DNA from: Pseudomonas sp. KBW05
Lineage (GTDB): Bacteria; Pseudomonadota; Gammaproteobacteria; Pseudomonadales; Pseudomonadaceae
Length of the DNA stretch: 64,000 nucleotides
Assembly: GCF_003852405.1 (NCBI RefSeq)
Contig: NZ_QAJM01000022.1
Span: 47,628 to 111,627, forward strand
Reading direction: 5' to 3'
Part shown: piece after piece, positions 16,615-27,926 of the stretch
How positions within the stretch are numbered: position 1 is the first letter of the stretch
Layout: every line of letters begins with the position of its first letter
Notes under the pieces: generated by a model
Database searches by the model: none
What the model was told of the DNA's origin: nothing
What the model saw: only the letters and a program-made list of their open reading frames with translations
Made by a program: the position numbers and the translations under genes

Positions 16615-16692
16615 GATTTACTCTCCCGAAACTTGAATTTGGTTGCCGCAGCAGTTGTGGCTAACTGCGGTAGCACTTAAACGCTTGACTTA

Positions 16693-16721
16693 TAGATGGG
16701 GGCCTTGCGGCGAATTTCAAG
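16693..16721 (-). promoter_or_regulatory. Sigma-32 (RpoH) promoter of dnaK
   Basis: The minus strand reads CTTGAA, a spacer of about 14 nt, then CCCCATCTA, matching the heat-shock consensus CTTGAAA / CCCCATnT. The -35 element overlaps the grpE stop codon, so dnaK can be transcribed independently of grpE. Confidence 0.85.
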
Positions 16722-17277
16722 CCTGCTCATCAATAGAAGGTGCAACGGGTGCAGGAGCCTTGCTCACCACCACCATTGCCGGGCGCAGCAAGCGACCGTT
16801 GAGCAGGTAACCCTTCTGGAACGTCTTCAGCACGCTGTTCGGCTCAAGATCATGGCTTTCCTGCATGGCCATGGCCTGGTGATGCTCAGCGTTGAACGGC
16901 TCGCCGCCTTGTGGATCAACCGCTTCCAACTGATAACGTTTCAGGGTGTCCTGGAACATTTTCAGGGTCAGTTCGATCCCTTCGCGCATCGGACGGATGT
17001 TTTCGTCGTCCGCGTTGGACAACTCAAGGCCACGCTCCAGGCTGTCGATGATCGGCAGCAAGTCACCGGCGAATTTTTCCAGTGCGAACTTGTGGGCCTT
17101 TTCTACATCCTGCTCGGCACGGCGGCGGACGTTCTGCAGATCGGCGGCAACACGCAAAGCCTGATCATTCGCAGCGGCCAATTGCTCTTCGAGCACTTGC
17201 ACACGAGTTGCCATGTCATCGCCGGCAGCCGCATTAGCGTCTGGAGTTTGCGTATCCTGCGTCTGTTCGTCAGCCAT
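16717..17277 (-). CDS. grpE: Nucleotide exchange factor GrpE
   Basis: GrpE releases ADP from DnaK and acts as a thermosensor of the chaperone cycle. The 186-residue protein has an acidic unstructured N-terminus and a long helical dimerisation stalk (about 25-95, with [13 protein letters not shown]). A C-terminal beta domain holds the signature region FNAEHHQAM and ends [24 protein letters not shown]. An AAAGGAGAG ribosome-binding site precedes the ATG. It is the promoter-proximal gene of grpE-dnaK-dnaJ-dapB and is divergent from recN. Confidence 0.98.
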   Translation of the reverse strand: MADEQTQDTQTPDANAAAGDDMATRVQVLEEQLAAANDQALRVAADLQNVRRRAEQDVEKAHKFALEKFAGDLLPIIDSLERGLELSNADDENIRPMREGIELTLKMFQDTLKRYQLEAVDPQGGEPFNAEHHQAMAMQESHDLEPNSVLKTFQKGYLLNGRLLRPAMVVVSKAPAPVAPSIDEQA

Positions 17278-17329
17278 AGTTCTCTCCTTTCAAAATCATG
17301 CGCGAACTCAACTCGCGCTTCTGTTCCGG

Positions 17330-17358
17330 TATATGGGGCCACAATTTCCAGGTTCAAG
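17330..17358 (-). promoter_or_regulatory. Sigma-32 (RpoH) promoter of grpE
   Basis: The minus strand has CTTGAA, a 14-nt spacer and CCCCATATA, about 55 bp upstream of the grpE ATG. This is a near-consensus heat-shock promoter. Confidence 0.87.
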
Positions 17359-17490
17359 GGCGCGACCGTTACCAAAAGCCTTTCGTGTGTCCGGGATCAA
17401 TTCCTGCGCAGTCATTCCTGATTGCGCTAAAAAATAATCCATTCAAGCAAATCGAGCTAAGCGCCAGGATTGTCAGCCCAGAACAAAACA

Positions 17491-17506
17491 CTGTATAAAT
17501 AACCAG
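17491..17506 (+). promoter_or_regulatory. LexA (SOS) box of recN
   Basis: The 16-mer CTGTATAAATAACCAG fits CTG-N10-CAG with an AT-rich centre and lies 24 bp upstream of the recN ATG. recN is a classical SOS gene, which supports the call. Confidence 0.82.
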
Positions 17507-17530
17507 ACCTAACGCCTGGGAGCGGCCGTC

Positions 17531-19204
17531 ATGCTCGTGCACCTGTCTGTACATAACTACGCCATCGTCGAACACCTGGATCTCGAACTGGATCGCGGGA
17601 TGAGCGTAATCACAGGCGAAACCGGCGCCGGCAAGTCGATCATGCTCGACGCCCTGGGCCTTACCCTCGGCGACCGCGCCGACAGCGGCGTTGTGCGCCC
17701 AGGCGCCGACAAGGCCGACATCCTGGCGACCTTCGACCTGGCGGACATTCCAGAAGCAGAAGCCTGGCTCGCCGAACGCGACCTGAATAACGACGGCCCG
17801 TGCATCCTGCGCCGAGTCATCACTGCCGAAGGCCGCTCACGCGGCTATATCAACGGCACGCCCTGCCCCCTTGGCGACCTGAAAGCCCTGGGCGAGTTGC
17901 TGATCGACATCCACAGCCAGCACGAACACCAGTCCCTGCTGAAAACCGACACTCACCGCCGCCTGCTCGACGAGTACGCCGGCGCCACCGACCTTGCACG
18001 CCAAGTGCAGTTGGCGGCCCAGCGCTGGCGCCAGACACGCCAGGAACTGGAACGCCTGTCCAATTCCGGTGACGAGCAGCGCGCTCGCCACCAATTGCTC
18101 AGCTATCAACTGGAAGAACTCGAAAGCCTGGGCCTGGGCGAAACCGAACTGGAGCAACTTGAGCAGGAACACAAGAACCTGACCAACGCCGAAACCTTGC
18201 TGGGCATTTGCCGCCAGGTGGTCGAACAATGCAGCGAGAGCGATTCAGGCAATGTGCTCAATGCGCTGACCGCCAGCCTCAATCGCCTGTCCAGCGTGAA
18301 CAATGCCGCAGGCTCCTTGAATGAAGCGACCACCCTGCTGACCAGCGCGCAGATCCAGGTCGAGGAAGCCGTTGGCGAGCTGAATCGCTTTCTGGACCAC
18401 TTCGATGCCGACCCGGCACGCCTGCAGGAAATCGAAGAGCGCCTGGACACTATCTATACCCTGGCGCGCAAGCATCGAATCCAGCCGACCGAAGTGGCAA
18501 CGATGCAGCAGAAACTGCTGGATGAGATCGAAACCCTGAATGCCAATGACGAATCCATTGAGCGCCTTGCCGATGAGCTTGCTGCTTTTGCCCGACACTA
18601 TCAGGAGAAGGCACGAGAACTGAGCGACCTGCGCCAACAGGCTGCAAGCGGCCTTGCCAGCGCCGTGGAACAGGAAATCCAGCGACTGGGCATGCCTGGC
18701 GGGCGCTTCACCATTGAACTGCGCGCCAACGCCAACAACGAACTGCAACCCCACGGCCTCGAACACGTCGAACTGCTGGTCAGCGCCAACCCTGGGCAAC
18801 CGCTAAAGGCACTGGCAAAAGTGGCGTCCGGCGGCGAGTTGTCGCGGATCAGCCTGGCGATCCAGGTCATTACCGCGCAAACCTCTCGCGTGCCAACGCT
18901 GGTATTCGATGAAGTGGACGTGGGCATTGGCGGGCCGACCGCGGAAATTGTCGGCCAACTGCTACGTCGCCTGGGGGATCGCGGCCAAGTCCTGACGGTC
19001 ACTCACCTGCCACAAGTAGCGGCCCAAGGGCATCAACACCTATTTGTACATAAAGTGCGCGGCAGCGATGCGACACACACGGCCGTGTCCAAGCTGAACA
19101 AGTCGGAACGCGTGGAAGAGGTAGCACGGATGCTCGGTGGCATCGATTTGACCAAAGAGTCTTTGGCGCACGCAAAGAAAATGGTGGTGGCGTCAAAGGC
19201 CTGA
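17531..19204 (+). CDS. recN: DNA repair protein RecN
   Basis: RecN is an SMC-like ATPase recruited to double-strand breaks that promotes cohesion and end pairing in recombinational repair. The 557-residue protein has an N-terminal head with Walker A GETGAGKS (about 29-36). A long coiled-coil middle follows, then a C-terminal head with the ABC signature ASGGELSRISLA and Walker B LVFDEVDVGIGG. A LexA box immediately upstream indicates SOS induction. It is divergent from grpE and convergent with fur, with a shared terminator between them. Confidence 0.97.
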   Translation: MLVHLSVHNYAIVEHLDLELDRGMSVITGETGAGKSIMLDALGLTLGDRADSGVVRPGADKADILATFDLADIPEAEAWLAERDLNNDGPCILRRVITAEGRSRGYINGTPCPLGDLKALGELLIDIHSQHEHQSLLKTDTHRRLLDEYAGATDLARQVQLAAQRWRQTRQELERLSNSGDEQRARHQLLSYQLEELESLGLGETELEQLEQEHKNLTNAETLLGICRQVVEQCSESDSGNVLNALTASLNRLSSVNNAAGSLNEATTLLTSAQIQVEEAVGELNRFLDHFDADPARLQEIEERLDTIYTLARKHRIQPTEVATMQQKLLDEIETLNANDESIERLADELAAFARHYQEKARELSDLRQQAASGLASAVEQEIQRLGMPGGRFTIELRANANNELQPHGLEHVELLVSANPGQPLKALAKVASGGELSRISLAIQVITAQTSRVPTLVFDEVDVGIGGPTAEIVGQLLRRLGDRGQVLTVTHLPQVAAQGHQHLFVHKVRGSDATHTAVSKLNKSERVEEVARMLGGIDLTKESLAHAKKMVVASKA

Positions 19205-19234
19205 TCTGCCCTTTTTACCTTCCTATAGAAAGCA

Positions 19235-19260
19235 CGAAGGCGACCCTAGGGTCGCCTTCG
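19235..19260. terminator. Bidirectional terminator between recN and fur
   Basis: A near-perfect 12-bp stem CGAAGGCGACCC / GGGTCGCCTTCG lies between the converging recN and fur genes, with short T-rich stretches on both sides. Confidence 0.75.
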
Positions 19261-19290
19261 ATCGTTTCACAGGGCAAATCTGCGCTGTTT

Positions 19291-19695
19291 TTACTTTTTC
19301 TTACGGATGTACAACACGAGATTGTGGTCAACCAAATCGAAGCCATGCTCCTCAGCAATTTTGTGCTGGAGCGCTTCGATTTCCGGGCTGGTGAACTCGA
19401 TAACCTCATTGGTATCCAGGTCAACCATGTGGTCGTGATGACCACCGTCAGCCAGTTCAAACACCGCATGGCCACCGTCGAAATTGTGACGAACCACCAG
19501 CCCTGCGGCTTCAAACTGGGTCAGTACACGGTAAACCGTGGCCAGGCCAACGTCTTCGTTCGAGTCCATCAGCGCCTTGTAGACATCTTCGGCACTCATG
19601 TGGCGCTGCTCAGCAGAATCGAGCATTTGTAGAATCTTGACTCGTGGCAGAGTCACTTTAAGACCGGCTTTGCGTAGTTCGCTATTTTCAACCAT
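19291..19695 (-). CDS. fur: Ferric uptake regulator Fur
   Basis: Fur is the Fe(II)-dependent repressor of iron acquisition genes. The 134-residue protein has an N-terminal winged helix (helix with DVGLATVYRVLTQFE). The C-terminal dimerisation and metal-binding domain has the His-rich GGHHDHMVDL and ends in EEHGFDLVDHNLVLYIRKKK. The ORF is open upstream, but MVENSELRKAGLK is the family start. The translated protein contains no cysteine, so a structural CxxC zinc site is absent. It is divergent from bamE, an adjacency known in Pseudomonas. It may control the fecI-type locus near 46.7 kb. Confidence 0.97.
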   Translation of the reverse strand: MVENSELRKAGLKVTLPRVKILQMLDSAEQRHMSAEDVYKALMDSNEDVGLATVYRVLTQFEAAGLVVRHNFDGGHAVFELADGGHHDHMVDLDTNEVIEFTSPEIEALQHKIAEEHGFDLVDHNLVLYIRKKK

Positions 19696-19793
19696 GGTTA
19701 GCTTTCTCGCGGATGCTGCTTCGCAGCTTCTCTTAATACGGGTATGATCGGCGTTTACGTTGTCCCAGCCAAGATAGTGGAAGTCGCCCACCG

Positions 19794-20321
19794 ATGCAAA
19801 ACACCAAGCTCTTGCTAACCAGTTTCACCTTTGTGGGACTGCTCGCACTCGCCGGTTGTTCATTCCCCGGGGTTTACAAAATCGACATCCAGCAGGGCAA
19901 TGTCGTCACGCAGGACATGATAGACCAGTTACGCCCGGGAATGACCCGACGGCAAGTACGGTTTATCATGGGTAACCCCCTGCTGACCGACACTTTCCAT
20001 GCTGATCGCTGGGATTATCTCTACAGCATCCAGCCTGGTGGCGGTGAACGCCAGCAGGAACGCGTCAGTGTCATTTTTAATGGCAATGACCAGCTTGTGA
20101 GCCTGTCCGGTGACTTCATGCCTGGCGTAAGCCGTGATGAAGCCTTGCTCGGCAAGGACAACGACACCAACGTGACTGCGCCAGCGCAGGAAGCCGAGAA
20201 GCCGAAGTCCGAAGTTCCTGCCAAGCCAGGTTCCCTGCTCGACAAGATCCAGAAAGACGTCGACGGCGTGGAGACTGTTCCAGTCCCAACGCCGCAACCG
20301 CTGGACACCAGCCCGCAGTAA
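19794..20321 (+). CDS. bamE: Outer membrane protein assembly factor BamE (OmlA)
   Basis: BamE is a lipoprotein of the BAM complex that inserts beta-barrels into the outer membrane. The 175-residue protein has a signal peptide with lipobox LAGC (Cys22). The SmpA/OmlA domain follows, with [28 protein letters not shown] and [15 protein letters not shown]. The C-terminal extension is Pro/Glu/Lys-rich and probably disordered, making it longer than E. coli BamE. It is transcribed divergently from fur and ends in a strong terminator. Confidence 0.95.
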   Translation: MQNTKLLLTSFTFVGLLALAGCSFPGVYKIDIQQGNVVTQDMIDQLRPGMTRRQVRFIMGNPLLTDTFHADRWDYLYSIQPGGGERQQERVSVIFNGNDQLVSLSGDFMPGVSRDEALLGKDNDTNVTAPAQEAEKPKSEVPAKPGSLLDKIQKDVDGVETVPVPTPQPLDTSPQ

Positions 20322-20334
20322 GTTTGCGGCGCTC

Positions 20335-20366
20335 AACAAAAAGCCCGGCATGCCGGGCTTTTTGTT
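20335..20366. terminator. Bidirectional terminator between bamE and rnfH
   Basis: A perfect 16-bp palindrome (AACAAAAAGCCCGGCA and its complement) lies between the convergent bamE and rnfH stops. It gives CTTTTTGTT on either strand. Confidence 0.92.
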
Positions 20367-20384
20367 GCCTGCCATTTGGCAAGC

Positions 20385-20687
20385 CTAGGAATTCTGTTGC
20401 CTGGCCAAGGCAGCTTTGGCGGCACGCAACCGGCGCACCTCCTTTGGATCAGCCTGCAAGGGCCGGTAGATCTCAATCCGATCTCCCGCTTGCACAGCCC
20501 GAACCTCAGGGTCGGCAACCACCTTGCCAAATATCCCCAACGGACACTCCGCCAGCGCCACCCCGGGAAACTGCGCCGCTATCCCCGATGCCTGCACTGC
20601 CGCCCGCAGGCTGGTGCCCGACGGTACCGCCACCACTCGCAACACCTGGCGATCCTCGGCGGCATACACCACTTCAATCTCAACCAT
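20385..20687 (-). CDS. rnfH: RnfH family protein (UPF0125)
   Basis: This 100-residue ubiquitin-fold protein has the motifs EIEVVYA, SGIAAQFP and the family-typical VGD/AGDRIEIYRPLQADPKEVRRLRA. It is named RnfH from linkage to Rnf electron transport clusters elsewhere. In gamma-proteobacteria it is mostly found, as here, behind ratA. I chose the ATG at 20687 (MVEIEVVY); it overlaps the end of ratA by 8 bp, so the two are coupled. Function is not firmly established. Confidence 0.9.
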   Translation of the reverse strand: MVEIEVVYAAEDRQVLRVVAVPSGTSLRAAVQASGIAAQFPGVALAECPLGIFGKVVADPEVRAVQAGDRIEIYRPLQADPKEVRRLRAAKAALARQQNS

Positions 20688-21114
20688 GCAATTGCTTGGC
20701 GCGCTGGCAGAACGCGTCCACCAGGGTATTGGCCGCCTGGTTGAACAAAGGCCCCAACGTCGCGCGCACAAGCGGGCCGGCGTAATCAAAAGAGAGATCC
20801 AGGCTGATCTTGCACGCCTTGTCAGTCAACGCCTTGAACACCCACACACCGTGAAGCTGGGTAAACGGCCCTTCCTGCAGATTCATCTCGATGGATTTCC
20901 CAGGCACCAGGACATTGCGCGTAACAAAGTGCTGGCCAATTCCGCCCTTCGCCACGCCGACACTGGCCACCATGTGCTCATCACTGCTTTCCAGCACTTC
21001 GGCGGCCGAGCACCACGGCAAGAATTCCGGGTAACGCGCCACGTCGTTGACCAGGTCATAGAGCGCCTGCGCCGGATAGGGCAGCAGGGCCGAACGTTGA
21101 ATGTGCGTCGTCAT
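20680..21114 (-). CDS. ratA: Ubiquinone-binding protein RatA (START/polyketide cyclase family)
   Basis: RatA is a START-like (COQ10-type) protein. In E. coli it was reported to bind 50S subunits and act as a toxin; related proteins bind coenzyme Q. The 144-residue product has the typical N-terminus SALLPYPAQALYDLVNDVARYPEFLPWC. The core has VSVGVAKGGI and FVTRN, and the C-terminal helix is GPLFNQAANTLVDAFCQRA. The family start MTTHIQRS at 21114 was chosen over an upstream extension. It precedes rnfH with overlap and is divergent from smpB, the common gamma-proteobacterial layout. Confidence 0.92.
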   Translation of the reverse strand: MTTHIQRSALLPYPAQALYDLVNDVARYPEFLPWCSAAEVLESSDEHMVASVGVAKGGIGQHFVTRNVLVPGKSIEMNLQEGPFTQLHGVWVFKALTDKACKISLDLSFDYAGPLVRATLGPLFNQAANTLVDAFCQRAKQLHG

Positions 21115-21266
21115 GTGAGCGTTATTTCCACTGCTGAGGCAAAACATCGCGAAACAACAGGCCGATCCGCGAGAGAAAAAAACCAAAGAACTGCCCGTAT
21201 TGTCCGGGATTCATCCAACACGCTCAAGCACGCAGGTTGACCGTAGCCGCCACGCTCGCAACTCCC

Positions 21267-21272
21267 TATAAT
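21267..21272 (+). promoter_or_regulatory. -10 box (TATAAT) directly upstream of smpB
   Basis: A perfect TATAAT ends 9 nt before the smpB ATG and would put transcription start within a few nucleotides of the start codon. No good -35 lies at 17 bp; a TTGACC is 24 bp upstream. No ribosome-binding site is visible, so a nearly leaderless mRNA is possible. Confidence 0.5.
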
Positions 21273-21281
21273 GCCGCCCCT

Positions 21282-21764
21282 ATGGCTAAACAAAAGAAAC
21301 ACCCCACAGGGACCATCGCGCAAAACAAAAAGGCGCGACACGATTACTTCATCGAACATCGGTTCGAGGCTGGCTTGGTCCTGGCCGGCTGGGAAGTAAA
21401 GAGTCTGCGTGCCAGCAAACTGCAACTGGTTGACAGCTACGTGCTGCTCAAGGATGGCGAGGCGTGGCTGCTGGGCAGTCATATCACCCCGCTGACCACC
21501 GCGAGCACCCACGTGATTGCCGACCCGGTGCGCACACGCAAGCTATTGCTCAATGCGCGCGAGTTGGAAAAACTCGCCGCTGCCGTACAGCAGAAAGGCT
21601 ATGCCTGCGTCTGCCTGTCCTGGTACTGGAGCAAGCACCTGGTCAAGTGCGAAATCGCACTGGGCAAGGGCAAGAAGGAATACGACAAACGCGATACCGA
21701 GCGCGAACGCGACTCCAATCGCGAGCTGCATCGCGCCGTGCGCAACAAAGGCAAGGAAGAATAA
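21282..21764 (+). CDS. smpB: SsrA-binding protein SmpB
   Basis: SmpB binds tmRNA and delivers it to stalled ribosomes in trans-translation. The 160-residue OB-fold protein has the family motifs [32 protein letters not shown] and [28 protein letters not shown] basic tail follows that reaches the decoding centre. I chose MAKQKK at 21282. Its partner RNA gene ssrA lies about 6 kb downstream, separated by the lactate genes. Confidence 0.97.
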   Translation: MAKQKKHPTGTIAQNKKARHDYFIEHRFEAGLVLAGWEVKSLRASKLQLVDSYVLLKDGEAWLLGSHITPLTTASTHVIADPVRTRKLLLNARELEKLAAAVQQKGYACVCLSWYWSKHLVKCEIALGKGKKEYDKRDTERERDSNRELHRAVRNKGKEE

Positions 21765-21802
21765 TCCTTGCCGCGCTGTAGCCTTGGGTGAGTCACCCTC
21801 GG

Positions 21803-22570
21803 CTACATGCCTTTACGCCGCTCCGCCCGTGCCACGCGCTGAACCTCCTGACGCACTTCCTCCAACACTTCCTGCACATACTGCAAATGACGTGTGGAGA
21901 CCTCGCGCGCCTCCTCCGCCCGCCCTTCGAGAATCGCCAGGTACAAATCCCGGTGCTGACTGATCAGCATGTCGCGGGTTTCCGTGCGCTGCTGATACAT
22001 GCCACCAATGTTGGTCACCACATTGCGCTTGAGCAAATCGAACAGCCCACGAATGGTATGCAGCAATACGGCGTTATGACTGGCCTCGGCAATCGCCAGG
22101 TGAAAGCTCGCATCGGCCGCGCCTTCCTCCGCCCGACTGACTTCGTCGACACGCGTATAGCAATCCTGCAGCGCCTCAAACGCCGCGGTCAGCCGCTCAC
22201 GATCAACCTCAGTGGCACGCAACGCTGCGTAATAGGCGCATGACGCTTCAAGGGTCTGACGGAACTCCAGCAGATCGCGCTGCGCCTCAGGATTGTTTTC
22301 CAACAGGTGCAGCAACGGATCGCTGAACGTAGACCCTAACGAGTCAACGACATAGTTACCCCCGCCCTGGCGACTGACCAGCAAGCCCTTGGCCGCCAAT
22401 TTCTGGATCGCCTCACGCAACGACGGGCGCGACACACCAAACTGCTCCGCCAGTGCGCGCTCGGCCGGCAAGCGCTCGCCCGACTTCAGCGTGCCCTCAA
22501 GGATCATGCCCTCAAGCTGCTCGACAATATCGTCGGACAAACGGCGCTGACGCACCTGATCAAAAGCCAT
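21803..22570 (-). CDS. lldR: GntR/FadR-family lactate regulator LldR
   Basis: LldR represses lactate utilisation genes in the absence of lactate. The 255-residue protein has an N-terminal winged helix (LKSGERLPAERALAEQFGVSRPSLREAIQKLAAKG region, about 28-62) and a helical FCD effector domain. That domain has the metal/ligand Asp-His-His pattern (DASFHLAIAEASHN and later SQHRDLYLAI). It is divergent from lldP, and a perfect 17-bp GntR-type palindrome lies between them at 22764-22780. This arrangement identifies it as LldR rather than PdhR. Confidence 0.9.
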   Translation of the reverse strand: MAFDQVRQRRLSDDIVEQLEGMILEGTLKSGERLPAERALAEQFGVSRPSLREAIQKLAAKGLLVSRQGGGNYVVDSLGSTFSDPLLHLLENNPEAQRDLLEFRQTLEASCAYYAALRATEVDRERLTAAFEALQDCYTRVDEVSRAEEGAADASFHLAIAEASHNAVLLHTIRGLFDLLKRNVVTNIGGMYQQRTETRDMLISQHRDLYLAILEGRAEEAREVSTRHLQYVQEVLEEVRQEVQRVARAERRKGM

Positions 22571-22763
22571 AACTCATTCTCCGCCATCCCGACCACTCGC
22601 CGGGCCCTCTATTCTCGCCTATCGCAGCGCTTGCAGCACCTATCAGAACACCCCGGTTTTATCCGCTCAGATCCTCTCACCCACCGACCTACGACCAAAG
22701 TTTCGCGGGCGGCAAATTGACACACCACCCCGAAGACTCTTAACCTAGCCAACAGCGATTGTA

Positions 22764-22780
22764 AATTGGTATTACCAATT
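22764..22780. promoter_or_regulatory. LldR operator palindrome
   Basis: AATTGGTA-T-TACCAATT is a perfect 8+1+8 palindrome of the FadR/LldR type (TGGTnnnACCA core), centred about 60 bp upstream of the lldP start and within the lldR-lldP divergent region. Confidence 0.85.
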
Positions 22781-22831
22781 AACCAAGCTAACAAAAAATG
22801 CATGACCAACAACAATTAGGGGCCACCCCAT

Positions 22832-24526
22832 ATGCAAACCTGGCAACAGCTCTACAGCCCTCTCGGCAGCCTTGGCCTGTCCGCACTGGCCGCCGTTATT
22901 CCCATCGTGTTCTTCTTTCTGGCCCTGGCCGTGTTCCGCCTCAAAGGTCACGTGGCCGGTAGCATCACCTTGGCCCTTTCGATCCTGGTGGCGATCTTTG
23001 CCTTCCAGATGCCAGTGGACATGGCGCTTGCCGCCGCCGGCTACGGTTTTGCCTACGGCCTGTGGCCCATCGCGTGGATCATCGTCGCCGCCGTATTCCT
23101 CTACAAATTGACAGTCAAGAGCGGCCAGTTCGAAGTCATCCGCAGCTCGGTCCTGTCGATCACTGACGATCAACGCCTGCAAGTGTTGTTGATTGGCTTC
23201 TGCTTCGGCGCCTTCCTCGAAGGTGCTGCCGGCTTTGGCGCCCCTGTGGCGATCACCGCCGCGCTGTTGGTGGGCCTGGGTTTCAACCCGCTGTACGCCG
23301 CCGGCCTGTGCCTGATCGCCAACACCGCACCGGTAGCGTTCGGCGCACTGGGCATCCCGATCATCGTTGCTGGCCAAGTGACCGGCATCGATGCGTTCAA
23401 GATTGGCGCCATGACCGGCCGCCAACTGCCGCTGCTGTCGCTGTTCGTACCGTTCTGGCTGGTGTTCATGATGGACGGCCTGCGCGGCGTTCGTGAAACC
23501 TGGCCGGCCGCACTGGTCGCGGGCCTGAGCTTCGCCATCACGCAGTACTTCACATCCAACTTCATCGGCCCGGAACTGCCGGACATCACCTCGGCCCTGG
23601 CCAGCCTGATCTCCCTGACCCTGTTCCTGAAAGTCTGGCAACCCAAGCGCACCGCAGGCGCACAGATTGCCGGCGCAACCACCAGCGCCGCCGTGACCGC
23701 CAGTGCCGGCGGCTTCGGTCTGCCCCGCAGCACCGTGGCGTCGCCTTACAGCCTGGGGGAAATTTTCAAAGCCTGGTCGCCCTTCCTGATCCTGACCGTG
23801 CTGGTCACCATCTGGACCCTCAAGCCGTTCAAGGCCATGTTCGCCGCGGGCGGTTCGATGTACAGCTGGGTGTTCAACTTCGCGATCCCGCACCTGGACC
23901 AACTGGTGGTCAAGGTGGCCCCGATCGTGACCAATCCGACGGCGATTCCGGCCGTGTTCAAACTGGACCCGATCTCCGCGACCGGTACGGCGATTTTCTT
24001 CTCGGCGCTGATCTCGATGCTGGTGCTGAAAATCGACATCAAAACTGGTCTGACCACTTTAAAAGAAACCTTCTACGAGCTGCGTTGGCCGATCCTGTCC
24101 ATCGGCATGGTGCTGGCCTTCGCCTTCGTCACCAACTACTCCGGCATGTCCTCCACCATGGCACTGGTATTGGCCGGCACGGGCGCAGCCTTCCCGTTCT
24201 TCTCGCCTTTCCTCGGCTGGCTGGGGGTTTTCCTGACAGGCTCGGACACCTCGTCCAACGCCCTGTTCAGCTCGTTGCAAGCCACCACTGCGCACCAGAT
24301 CGGCGTCAATGACACTCTGTTGGTCGCGGCAAACACCAGCGGCGGCGTGACCGGCAAGATGATCTCGCCGCAATCGATCGCCGTGGCCTGCGCAGCCACT
24401 GGCCTGGTCGGCAAGGAATCGGACCTGTTCCGCTTCACGCTCAAGCACAGCCTGTTCTTTGCCACCATCGTCGGCCTGATCACCCTGGCCCAAGCCTACT
24501 GGTTCACCGGTATGCTGGTGCACTAA
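22832..24526 (+). CDS. lldP: L-lactate permease
   Basis: LldP imports lactate (and often glycolate) by proton symport across the inner membrane. The 564-residue protein has 12 or more hydrophobic segments and the family-typical regions [17 protein letters not shown] and [18 protein letters not shown]-terminal [13 protein letters not shown] region also matches. An AGGGG ribosome-binding site lies upstream. It is controlled by the LldR palindrome. In P. aeruginosa lldD follows lldP; here a hairpin and dld follow instead. Confidence 0.96.
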   Translation: MQTWQQLYSPLGSLGLSALAAVIPIVFFFLALAVFRLKGHVAGSITLALSILVAIFAFQMPVDMALAAAGYGFAYGLWPIAWIIVAAVFLYKLTVKSGQFEVIRSSVLSITDDQRLQVLLIGFCFGAFLEGAAGFGAPVAITAALLVGLGFNPLYAAGLCLIANTAPVAFGALGIPIIVAGQVTGIDAFKIGAMTGRQLPLLSLFVPFWLVFMMDGLRGVRETWPAALVAGLSFAITQYFTSNFIGPELPDITSALASLISLTLFLKVWQPKRTAGAQIAGATTSAAVTASAGGFGLPRSTVASPYSLGEIFKAWSPFLILTVLVTIWTLKPFKAMFAAGGSMYSWVFNFAIPHLDQLVVKVAPIVTNPTAIPAVFKLDPISATGTAIFFSALISMLVLKIDIKTGLTTLKETFYELRWPILSIGMVLAFAFVTNYSGMSSTMALVLAGTGAAFPFFSPFLGWLGVFLTGSDTSSNALFSSLQATTAHQIGVNDTLLVAANTSGGVTGKMISPQSIAVACAATGLVGKESDLFRFTLKHSLFFATIVGLITLAQAYWFTGMLVH

Positions 24527-24552
24527 GGCCTGCACGCAATAGAGTAAGAATC

Positions 24553-24577
24553 GACGCCGGACCACGATTCCGGCGTC
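24553..24577 (+). other. Intercistronic hairpin between lldP and dld
   Basis: A perfect 9-bp stem GACGCCGGA/TCCGGCGTC with a 7-nt loop occupies the 70-bp lldP-dld space. It has no T-run, so it is more likely an mRNA processing or stability element than a terminator. Confidence 0.55.
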
Positions 24578-24596
24578 AGCTATTTCTGGAGGACCG

Positions 24597-27407
<2,811 letters not shown>

Positions 27408-27543
27408 CCCTGCAAAAAAACCGAACCCCTGCGCCCCAGCGCAGTCATCTGCATAGGCCTCGGCGAACGAGGCTCATCAGTGATGTCGCTGGCAGCCCGT
27501 GAGCGCCAGCAGCGTCGAGCCCTTTTGCGCAAGGAGATACCCT

Positions 27544-27822
27544 ATGAAGCGTTCCGCTCTTGCTGGCTTGTTCATCACCGCTGCGATGCTGGCCTCCCCC
27601 GTTTTCGCTGCCGGTGACAAAGACCTGTGCGATATCAATCTCAACAAAATCAATGACGGTAAAGCGACACTCGCCACCGACAGCACTGGCAAAAGTGGCG
27701 AGATCGACACAGCCGTCGCGTCGGCCAAGGCTGCCCATGCCGCAGGTGATGACAAAAAGTGCATCGAGATCACCTCCAAGGCCCTGCAGGATCTGCAGAA
27801 CAGCGAGAAAGGCGGCCAATAG
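27544..27822 (+). CDS. Small secreted hypothetical protein
   Basis: The 92-residue product has a clear Sec signal peptide (MKRSALAGLFITAAMLASPVFAA, cleavage after AFA-like VFA). The mature part, about 70 residues, is Lys/Asp/Ala-rich with two cysteines, consistent with one periplasmic disulfide. AAGGAG lies 7 nt before the ATG at 27544. A longer upstream reading exists without support. I do not recognise the family. A tetraloop hairpin follows. Confidence 0.75.
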   Translation: MKRSALAGLFITAAMLASPVFAAGDKDLCDINLNKINDGKATLATDSTGKSGEIDTAVASAKAAHAAGDDKKCIEITSKALQDLQNSEKGGQ

Positions 27823-27839
27823 GCGCCTCACCCGCTCGA

Positions 27840-27859
27840 GGCCAACCTTCGGGTTGGCC
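27840..27859 (+). terminator. Hairpin terminator after the small secreted protein gene
   Basis: An 8-bp stem GGCCAACC/GGTTGGCC closes on a TTCG tetraloop 17 nt after the stop and is followed by only a short TTCC. Confidence 0.6.
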
Positions 27860-27926
27860 TTCCGTGACGGTTTGGCGTACACTGCACAGGCTTGTCACTC
27901 ACTATGAAACAACGAGTTACAAGCAC

